A DNA stretch of 5,427 nucleotides, from assembly GCA_937920335.1 (NCBI GenBank), contig CALGUT010000245.1, positions 1 through 5,427 of the forward strand, given 5' to 3'. This stretch comes from an uncultured Opitutales bacterium (GTDB lineage Bacteria; Verrucomicrobiota; Verrucomicrobiia; Opitutales; UBA2995). This document shows positions 1 to 5,427 of this stretch, piece by piece; position 1 is the first letter of the stretch; the number at the start of each line of letters is the position of its first letter. Made by a program: the position numbers and the translations under genes. The notes under the pieces were generated by a model, which had not been told where the DNA came from, did no database searches, and was given only the letters and a program-made list of their open reading frames with translations.

Positions 1-77
1 ATTCGCGCACGAACCGGAAACTCCGCTTTACGGGCCTCTGACAAGCTATTTGCAGCGTTTTTACTTTTACCCCCTCT

Positions 78-98
78 ATGTAAAACCGAAATTTACAT
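78..98. repeat. Perfect 7-7-7 inverted repeat
   Basis: ATGTAAA at 78-84 is matched by its exact reverse complement TTTACAT at 92-98 across a 7-base spacer. The size and symmetry would suit an operator for a dimeric regulator. The stem is AT-rich and has no T-tract after it, so it is a poor intrinsic terminator. No regulator gene lies in the window. Confidence 0.35.
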
Positions 99-106
99 TC
101 ACCCTG

Positions 107-125
107 CGTTTTTGCCGAGAAAACG
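107..125. repeat. Second inverted repeat, CGTTTT / AAAACG
   Basis: CGTTTT at 107-112 pairs with AAAACG at 120-125 around a 7-base loop, and a G-T wobble could extend it by one pair. It lies 8 bases from the dyad at 78-98 and has a similar arm and spacer size. Together the two could form tandem weak hairpins in the 3' end of the sulfatase transcript, or paired binding sites. There is no U-run, so I do not call a terminator. Confidence 0.25.
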
Positions 126-280
126 TGGAATCGGGGTATTTTGAGGAGAAAACTCTCTATAGCCTAGGGTGTATGTAAAATCTCTCAGCAGATCAGGAGA
201 AACTTTTTACGAAACCCCTTAGTTTTTACCGCACAGGCAATCAATCCAGAGGCGTTAAATACGAGATCAAAGAAAGCACG

Positions 281-1654
281 CTACCAATCTTTACTGTTTG
301 TAAATGGCTCAAGAAAATCAGCATCCCCGAAGTGCCAAGGCTCTACTTCCACGCTCAAAGGATCCTTCTGGCTGCTGAGCCAGTCGTCCAGTTCGGCTCG
401 AAGTTGAAGTAGCTTGTCAGTGAATTGCGGAAGCGCCGCCAGGTTGTTGAGTTCCCAAGGATCGCTGTCGAGGTCGTAGAGTTCTACCGTAGGTCGGGTA
501 TGGTATTTGGCAACAACTGCTCCTGCCTCTGGGTATTTCTCTGCTGCTCTATCCCAGCTCCACCAATACGCCCCCGCGTTGTCTTTGCGGAAGCGGTAGG
601 AATGGGTGCTATGGATCCAGGTAGGTTCGAGGTTGCGGATATATTTCCAGCGATCTGTGCGAACGGAACGGATGGGATAAACGTTAGCCCGACCGTCGTT
701 ATCGTGGATAGTGAAGATTCGGTTACGATGTGAGGCGTCCGGATCTTTCAGGACTTTTGCAAACGACTGCCCATCGATGTCTCTACCCGCATCACCTCCA
801 GCAATTTCAATCAAAGTCGGCAAAATATCGATCCAGCTAACCATCGCTTCCGTCATGGTACCCGGTTCTATATGTCCGGGCCACGAAACCAAAAACGGAA
901 CCTGGATACCCGCATCGTATAGGTTCCATTTTGCAAACGGCCATTGAGAACCATGATCCGAAGACATGATTGTAAGCCGATTATCGTCTAAATATTTTTC
1001 GGCCAGCTCTCGCACATATCCGTATTCTGTATCCGAAATCTCAATATCCGTATAATAGCGTGCCCGAAACGCGCGGGTCTGTTCTGTATCGATATGATTA
1101 GGCGGTAGCCATAATTCATCTGGATCATAACCATCATTGGCAGGCCAAGGAACATGGGGAGAATGCGTACCCACAAAAAGACACAAGGGTCTGTCTGAGT
1201 CTCGCTGCTTCAGCCAGGCTTCGATGGTGTCGCGATCCATCTTTGGCTCGATATGATCAAAGCCATGTCGCTTTGCATCTGGACCTCTTCCGTGAGCCAC
1301 CTTACCGAAGGCTGCGATCTCATAACCCAATTCACCCAGCAACGGAGGGAGCGAAGCAACCCCCTCCTTTTTATAAGTATGGTTGGCCATCGCACCATTT
1401 CGGGCAGGCATCAAACCAGTGAGCATCGCCGCTCGGCTCGGTGCACAGGCGGGAGACGCTATAAAGGCTTGATTAAATCGCATCCCTTCATCCGCCAATT
1501 TTTGAAAATTAGGCGTCCTGACATCCTTGGAGCCATAGGGCGTAATATCGAACTGACTCAGATCATCATCCGTGAAGATAACAAAGTCCGGCTTCTCGGC
1601 ACTCAGGGAAAGGAGCGACGTGAATAGAATTAATAGAAGTATCGGGGATTTCAT
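281..1654 (-). CDS. Secreted family S1 sulfatase, SGSH-like (heparan N-sulfatase type)
   Basis: This complete 457-residue sulfatase hydrolyses sulfate esters or N-sulfates, probably on a polysaccharide outside the cytoplasm. Residues 1-19 form a Sec signal peptide (MKSPILLLILF..., likely cut after Leu-Ser-Ala). Asp30-Asp31 fit the metal-binding pair. CAPSRAAMLTG at 70-80 is the Cys-x-Pro-x-Arg motif whose Cys70 is converted to formylglycine. GKVAH (117-121), the HSPH histidines 164 and 167, SDHG (232-235, metal ligands) and Lys242 complete the site. The SDHG...PFAKWNLYDAGI block and the C-terminal RSVRTDRWKYIRN block point to the SGSH-like (S1_8-type) group; the substrate is unproven. I chose the ATG at 1654 because it gives a clean signal peptide. 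An in-frame ATG at 1687 adds 11 residues, and longer versions would run into the divergent gene. No clear Shine-Dalgarno precedes it. The maturase (SumF1 or anSME) is not in the window. Confidence 0.93.
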   Translation of the reverse strand: MKSPILLLILFTSLLSLSAEKPDFVIFTDDDLSQFDITPYGSKDVRTPNFQKLADEGMRFNQAFIASPACAPSRAAMLTGLMPARNGAMANHTYKKEGVASLPPLLGELGYEIAAFGKVAHGRGPDAKRHGFDHIEPKMDRDTIEAWLKQRDSDRPLCLFVGTHSPHVPWPANDGYDPDELWLPPNHIDTEQTRAFRARYYTDIEISDTEYGYVRELAEKYLDDNRLTIMSSDHGSQWPFAKWNLYDAGIQVPFLVSWPGHIEPGTMTEAMVSWIDILPTLIEIAGGDAGRDIDGQSFAKVLKDPDASHRNRIFTIHDNDGRANVYPIRSVRTDRWKYIRNLEPTWIHSTHSYRFRKDNAGAYWWSWDRAAEKYPEAGAVVAKYHTRPTVELYDLDSDPWELNNLAALPQFTDKLLQLRAELDDWLSSQKDPLSVEVEPWHFGDADFLEPFTNSKDW

Positions 1655-1817
1655 AACGGGGAATAATCGAGCATAAAAACTTAGCATACCCTTCGCACCA
1701 CACACGCAAATAATTCTGCGAATTCCTATCCAAATCCGGTTTCTTTCATTTACCGGCAGCCTTTTTAGCTTTCGTTTCCCGTTATTCTTCCTAGAACAGA
1801 TAGTCCCTAAGTAAGTC
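1655..1817. promoter_or_regulatory. Divergent intergenic region with promoters for both transcripts
   Basis: These 163 bases separate the starts of the leftward sulfatase and the rightward HXXSHH gene, so both promoters should lie here. On the minus strand TTGCGT, 15 bases, then TATGCT is a weak sigma70-like candidate ending about 30 bases before the sulfatase ATG. I found no convincing -35/-10 pair on the plus strand. Immediately upstream of the HXXSHH ATG there is only a TAAG-like stretch and no GGAGG-like site. In the HXXSHH frame a TAA lies at 1812-1814, one codon before the ATG, so that start is fixed. Confidence 0.55.
1715..1756. repeat. Two adjacent short dyads between the divergent genes
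   Basis: CGCA at 1715-1718 pairs with TGCG at 1727-1730, with partial symmetry inside a 16-base site. Five bases further on, CCGGT at 1736-1740 pairs with ACCGG at 1752-1756 over an 11-base spacer. They sit near the middle of the divergent intergenic region, where a shared operator would be expected. The arms are short, so chance is a real possibility. Confidence 0.25.
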
Positions 1818-3092
1818 ATGTATACCGATACCCTAAACCGTAGACAGTTTCTAAGAACCGTCGGAGTCTCCCTCGCCCTCCCGTCTTTGGCCTCTTTGCC
1901 GAAGCTCTCCGCTGCAACCGGAATCGCTGAACAAGCGGCAAAGGCCAATCGGCTGGTCTGCGTAGGTGCGAACCTTGGACTGCACGGACCGTCGTTGTTC
2001 CCCACCGAAACCGGACATAACTACACTCCCACTCCTTTGTTGAATGACCTCATTCGGCACAAAGATCGTTTATCTCTTTTTTCCGGCTTGGATCACCGGG
2101 CCCCGAATGGTCATAACAGCTGGGACAACTACCTCTGCGGAAATCACGTTGGCGACGTCACGCTCGATCAAATTGCCGCAAAGCAGGTTGGAACCCACAC
2201 CCGTTTTGAGTCGTTGCAGTTAAGCGCCGGGAAAGGCAGCTTCCGCCAACAAATGGTATTCAACCAGGAAGGGATTCCACTCCCGATGACGGAACGCCCA
2301 AGCGTGGTTTATCAAAAGCTGTTCGGACTTCCTAACGATGTAGACCGCACCGAGTATTTAATAAAAAGTGGACACAGTTCACTCGATAAGGTGACAAGTG
2401 AAGCCAAACACCTGCAGAATCGCGTCAGTAGCAGCGACAAGGACAAGCTAGAAGAATACTTTAGCTCCGTCCGCGACTTGGAGCGACGTATGGAACGTCA
2501 GCTCAAAGGCCTGCATGACCCTCGTCCGGTAGTGGATTATCAACTGCCCACTTACGATCCAATTGCTCCTACCCTCATGCTTGAGAATCAGGCTTTGATG
2601 TACGACCTCATGGCTCTCGCGTTGGAAACCGATTCAACCCGAGTCATCACGATGTTTCTGCCAGGTCTGGGACAAGTATTCACCATCAATGGCGAAATGC
2701 TTTCTGCTGGTTATCACGCGCTATCTCACCACGGAAACAATCCTGAGATGATCGCCGACCTGATCAAAGTGGAGGCCCAGCACATGAAGCTGTTGGCTGG
2801 TTTCCTCGATCAATTGACGACAAAGACGGATTCCGATGGAACGCCCCTTCTAGATTCAACACTGGTCATGTGGGGCGCAGGTATGGGTGACGCAAGTCGA
2901 CACTCAAATGCAAACCTGCCGATTATCCTGGCCGGGGGTGGTCTCAAACACGGTAGCCATCATGCGTTTGACCGCGAAGCGGCCCATGCACCACTTCTGG
3001 GTGACTTGTATATCACCCTGCTTCAGCAACTCGGCGTAGAAACCAATCAGTTCTCGAACGCGAATCGGAACCTGAACCAGATTCTGGCTTAA
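1818..3092 (+). CDS. Tat-exported HXXSHH (DUF1552) family protein
   Basis: This complete 424-residue protein belongs to the HXXSHH family (PF07586, formerly DUF1552), whose biochemical role is not established. The N-terminus has a twin-arginine signal, NRRQFLR at 7-13, then a hydrophobic VGVSLALPSLASL stretch, with possible cleavage near 32-33. Export in folded form, perhaps with a bound cofactor, is therefore likely. Family landmarks in order are LFSGLDH, the helical DKLEEYFSSVRDLERRMER block, LMALALETDSTRV, the signature HALSHH at 300-305, and GTPLLDSTLVMWGAGMGDASRHSNANLPIILAGGG, with the GAGMGD core at 353-358. The histidine-rich motifs suggest a metal or catalytic site, which is inference. 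The ATG at 1818 is the only sensible start because an in-frame TAA lies just upstream. The cytochrome gene starts 6 bases after the stop, so the two are surely cotranscribed. Confidence 0.92.
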   Translation: MYTDTLNRRQFLRTVGVSLALPSLASLPKLSAATGIAEQAAKANRLVCVGANLGLHGPSLFPTETGHNYTPTPLLNDLIRHKDRLSLFSGLDHRAPNGHNSWDNYLCGNHVGDVTLDQIAAKQVGTHTRFESLQLSAGKGSFRQQMVFNQEGIPLPMTERPSVVYQKLFGLPNDVDRTEYLIKSGHSSLDKVTSEAKHLQNRVSSSDKDKLEEYFSSVRDLERRMERQLKGLHDPRPVVDYQLPTYDPIAPTLMLENQALMYDLMALALETDSTRVITMFLPGLGQVFTINGEMLSAGYHALSHHGNNPEMIADLIKVEAQHMKLLAGFLDQLTTKTDSDGTPLLDSTLVMWGAGMGDASRHSNANLPIILAGGGLKHGSHHAFDREAAHAPLLGDLYITLLQQLGVETNQFSNANRNLNQILA

Positions 3093-3098
3093 CAAAAG

Positions 3099-5427
3099 AT
3101 GCCCAGATACCGCTGTCTCGCCACCGTGGTTCTCGGCTTGTTGGGGTCGTACGGTTTTCTTCATGCAGAAAATCCCATCGAAATCCCCGAGTCGTCATTC
3201 GCCATTCTGGACAATTATTGCCTGAGCTGTCACGACGACGTCGAATACAAGGGCGAAATCAATCTGGATAAGCTCTCCGTCAACTGGGCAGAACCTGAAT
3301 CCATCCATCTTTGGAGCCGGGTCATCAAGGTCATTCAGACTGGTGAGATGCCTCCCGAGAAAAAGAAACAGCCTACTCAAAGCGAACGCGGAGAGCTGGC
3401 GAACTGGTTGGATTCTATGCTTTCGGAACACAGTCCGATTGGGGGGACCGAACTAAGAAGGCTAAATCGCCGCGAGTACAAACATACCATCGACGATCTG
3501 TTCGGAATTAACTACGAGCTCCCAAACGGGTTTCCAAAGGACAACGAATCCCATGGCTTCGACAATCAGGCCGAAGCACTGACACTTTCCGGACCTCTCC
3601 TGGAGGCCTACTCCAACGTAGCAACAGATCTGGCCGAAAAACTGTTTCCTCCCATCCGAAAAAACGTGGAGCCTGAAGTCTTTCAGATCTCAGGGACAGA
3701 TTTCACCTTCGCCTATTCCTCCGGCTTAGCGGTCGACGGTGTCATGCGGCTGGTCAGTAACACCCCACAGGTCGCTCACAGCGCAAGTTGGCCGACTCAC
3801 TTTGAAGCTCCGACAACGGGCATCTATAAGCTGTCGATCGATCTGTCCTCTTTCAACACGCCCGAAGGTGTTAGCGCAATCGCTAACCTTTACGCCGTGG
3901 AGGCAGCGGATGCAGCCTCGAATAATGTGACTGACCTCCGAAAGCTGGGAAGCTTCGAGATTAGGAGCAGCTCCGGGCAGCGATTCCATGTAGAGGCCCT
4001 ACTCGAGAAAGGTGAAACCCTCACATTCCACTATGCCAACGGAATGATCAGCGAAGAACCTCAGCGCCTGAGGGGTTTCATTCAATCCCTCTTGACCAAG
4101 GATCCCACGCTCGCCGCAGGGTTCAAACAAGCCGGTGGCAAAGTAACTCGCGGTAGAATCGGCCTCGAAGACGTGTATGCCTTCATTGACGCTGACGCAC
4201 TTCCTCCTGCGCCCGTTGGAGAAGAGCTGAGTGAACTCATCACACAGATGAGCAGTGACAAACGTTCTATTGCTGAAACCTTATCCTACAAACTGTTTGA
4301 AGAGGGTCCCGCGTTGGAAATTCGGTATGTTTCAGTCTCGGGGCCGTTGAGCCTCGAAGACAGTCAGGAAGATCTTTACTGGAAAGAAAAAGCAGCTGAG
4401 CTGGTGGGAATCGAAAACGACACCGAAGCTTTCCTCAACCGATTCCTCTCAAAGGCCTTTAGACGTCCGGTCGACGAAAACATTATACAGGAATATTCCG
4501 ATCTCATCCAAGCCGAATCCCACAGAACCGGGCGCCTCGTAGACGGTTTTCATCTCGCGGTCAGAACCGCTCTCAAGTCACCCTATTTTCTGTACCGAGG
4601 ATTTAGTGACGGCCCGCTTGATAGTTATGAGTTGGCATCCCGGCTCTCCTACTTCCTCACCTCTCGGCCACCCGATTCGAAGCTCCAGAAAGCCGCTGCC
4701 AGCGGAGCCATCTTGAAACCTGAGATACTGAAAAAGCATACCCTCAGGCTCATCGGAACTACCAAATCGAATAACTTCGTTGAGAGCTTTCTCGGTCAAT
4801 GGCTGGACCTCAACGAACTGGAAAACCTGGTCCCCGATGCTAACCTTTTTGAGAAGCCACGAACCTTCAAATACACGGATACGGAAAAAGAAGCCTATAT
4901 CCAGGAAGCCCACATGGTCTTCCGCGAAATCCTCGATGACAATCGACCTATTGAAGACTTCGTAGACCCAGACTTTACCTATACCACCGGTGCAGTTGCC
5001 AAATTCATCTATGAGCTTCCCGCGTTCAATAAGAGCAGCAAGAACGACAACAAGACCATGCAGCGCGTTTCACTCGAAAGCGGTGGTCGCTTCGGCGGCG
5101 TATTAGGAATGGCCGGAGTTATGACAGCCACAGCCAATGGCGTCGATACCCAACCAGTCCTTCGCGGCGTCTGGGCTCTGGAAAATATACTCGGTAATCC
5201 CCCGCCGCCACCGCCTGACGCGGTTCCGGCCCTCACGCCTGACACCACCAAAGCGGAGTCACCTCGTGAGATGCTGGCGGCGCATATGGGCGAGGAGTCC
5301 TGTGCCGGTTGTCACAAAAAGATTGATCCCATCGGATTCGTATTGGAATCGTTTGATCCGATCGGACGCTGGCGCACGGAGTATCCTCCTATCCGAAGTA
5401 GCAACGACTCAGGCAAGGTCACAAAGC
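3099..5427 (+). CDS. Secreted dihaem c-type cytochrome, PSD/PSCyt (DUF1592/DUF1588) family, 3' truncated by window edge
   Basis: The frame is open from ATG 3099 to the right edge, 776 codons with no stop. Residues 1-23 form a Sec signal peptide ending Leu-His-Ala. A first haem site CLSCH (41-45) with downstream GEINLDKL and TGEMPPEKK matches a PSCyt1-like domain. RRLNRREYKHTIDDLFG (120-136) opens PSD3/DUF1587, to about 185. Residues about 205-330 look like a beta-sandwich (FEAPTTGIYKLSIDLSS..., LEKGETLTFHY). PSD5/DUF1595 covers about 441-501, ending FLYR, and PSD4/DUF1592 about 507-640 (SYELASRLSYFLTSRPPD). PSCyt3/DUF1588 starts near 654, with six prolines at 701-706, the second haem site CAGCH (735-739) and KIDPIGF...FDPIGRWR. 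The usual C-terminal PSD2/DUF1585 is not reached. Secretion and haem binding imply periplasmic or surface electron transfer, but the substrate is unknown. There is no clear Shine-Dalgarno (AACAAAAG before ATG); translational coupling to the preceding gene is likely. Confidence 0.93.
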   Translation, partial: MPRYRCLATVVLGLLGSYGFLHAENPIEIPESSFAILDNYCLSCHDDVEYKGEINLDKLSVNWAEPESIHLWSRVIKVIQTGEMPPEKKKQPTQSERGELANWLDSMLSEHSPIGGTELRRLNRREYKHTIDDLFGINYELPNGFPKDNESHGFDNQAEALTLSGPLLEAYSNVATDLAEKLFPPIRKNVEPEVFQISGTDFTFAYSSGLAVDGVMRLVSNTPQVAHSASWPTHFEAPTTGIYKLSIDLSSFNTPEGVSAIANLYAVEAADAASNNVTDLRKLGSFEIRSSSGQRFHVEALLEKGETLTFHYANGMISEEPQRLRGFIQSLLTKDPTLAAGFKQAGGKVTRGRIGLEDVYAFIDADALPPAPVGEELSELITQMSSDKRSIAETLSYKLFEEGPALEIRYVSVSGPLSLEDSQEDLYWKEKAAELVGIENDTEAFLNRFLSKAFRRPVDENIIQEYSDLIQAESHRTGRLVDGFHLAVRTALKSPYFLYRGFSDGPLDSYELASRLSYFLTSRPPDSKLQKAAASGAILKPEILKKHTLRLIGTTKSNNFVESFLGQWLDLNELENLVPDANLFEKPRTFKYTDTEKEAYIQEAHMVFREILDDNRPIEDFVDPDFTYTTGAVAKFIYELPAFNKSSKNDNKTMQRVSLESGGRFGGVLGMAGVMTATANGVDTQPVLRGVWALENILGNPPPPPPDAVPALTPDTTKAESPREMLAAHMGEESCAGCHKKIDPIGFVLESFDPIGRWRTEYPPIRSSNDSGKVTK

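Larger units (their letters stand above)
58..229. repeat. Cluster of TTTTAC/GTAAAA words
   Basis: TTTTTAC occurs at 58-64, 204-210 and 223-229, and TTTTAC follows directly at 65-70. The reverse complement appears inside the nine-base direct repeat TATGTAAAA at 77-85 and 172-180. A second direct repeat, AGGAGAAAACT at 144-154 and AGGAGAAACT at 195-204, is interleaved with it. That gives six TTTTAC/GTAAAA words in about 170 bases. The words are plain to see, but their role is not. They could be regulator binding sites, remains of a duplicated element, or chance in AT-rich DNA. Confidence 0.4.
1..280. other. Non-coding or unassignable flank downstream of the sulfatase
   Basis: No gene can be supported here. 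Two plus-strand frames are open from the left edge, one of 47 codons ending at about 144 and one of 58 codons ending at about 178. Neither translation resembles a family I know, and neither has a visible start. A convergent gene ending at about 178 cannot be excluded because its body would lie outside the window. The stretch looks AT-richer than the genes and is rich in TTTTAC/GTAAAA words and short dyads, listed separately. The leftward sulfatase runs into this region, so it should hold that gene's terminator, but I see no strong GC-rich hairpin followed by a T-tract on the minus strand. Confidence 0.6.

Noticed and set aside
78..125. Intrinsic terminator for the sulfatase transcript
   Set aside because: The two hairpins have AT-rich stems and no run of T on the minus strand after them, and they lie over 150 bases from the stop codon.
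2..178. 58-codon plus-strand frame open from the left edge as the 3' end of a gene
   Set aside because: The translation is rich in Phe and Tyr, matches nothing I recognise, and overlaps the repeat cluster. It could only be judged with sequence to the left.
1253..1627. 124-codon plus-strand frame inside the sulfatase
   Set aside because: It lies antisense to the conserved catalytic region and its translation resembles no family, so it is a shadow of the sulfatase.
1655..2005. Extended 574-residue version of the sulfatase starting at 2005 on the minus strand
   Set aside because: It would overlap the first 188 bases of the HXXSHH gene on the other strand, and its extra N-terminus has no export signal. 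The signal peptide starting at 1654 explains the protein.
4578..4913. 111-codon minus-strand frame inside the cytochrome gene
   Set aside because: It is antisense to the DUF1592 region, whose plus-strand translation is clearly conserved.
5199..5216. CCG/CCA/CCT run as a DNA repeat or slippage site
   Set aside because: It encodes six prolines in the DUF1588 region, where a proline run is typical of the family, and the frame continues intact to the second haem motif.

Overview
The window looks like a piece of chromosome from a member of the Planctomycetota/Verrucomicrobiota (PVC) group. The evidence is one gene pair: a Tat-exported HXXSHH (DUF1552) protein followed 6 bases later by a large secreted c-type cytochrome protein of the PSD/PSCyt families (DUF1587, DUF1595, DUF1592, DUF1588). 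That pair is abundant in these phyla, although myxobacteria and some proteobacteria also carry it. An exported Cys-type sulfatase next door fits, because sulfatases are greatly expanded in marine PVC bacteria. None of the three starts has a clear Shine-Dalgarno sequence, which also agrees. By eye the base composition is near balanced, and I lean towards Verrucomicrobiota without being able to prove it.

Layout: 1-280 is non-coding or unassignable sequence, AT-richer than the rest, with repeated TTTTAC/GTAAAA words and two small inverted repeats. 281-1654 (minus strand) is a complete family S1 sulfatase with a signal peptide and a CAPSR formylglycine motif, closest by eye to the SGSH-like (heparan N-sulfatase) type. 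1655-1817 is a divergent intergenic region with two short dyads. 1818-3092 (plus strand) is the complete HXXSHH protein. 3099 to the right edge (plus strand) is the cytochrome protein. It is open for 776 codons and cut by the window edge before its expected C-terminal PSD2 (DUF1585) domain.

How the genes may work together: all three products carry export signals. The HXXSHH protein has a twin-arginine signal, so it probably folds in the cytoplasm. The cytochrome has a Sec-type signal, so haem would be attached outside the cytoplasm at its two CxxCH sites. The tight spacing and shared strand make the last two almost certainly one operon. The sulfatase is divergently transcribed and may share control. 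A joint role in breaking down a sulfated glycan is an inference; the biochemical role of the HXXSHH/PSD pair is not established as far as I know.
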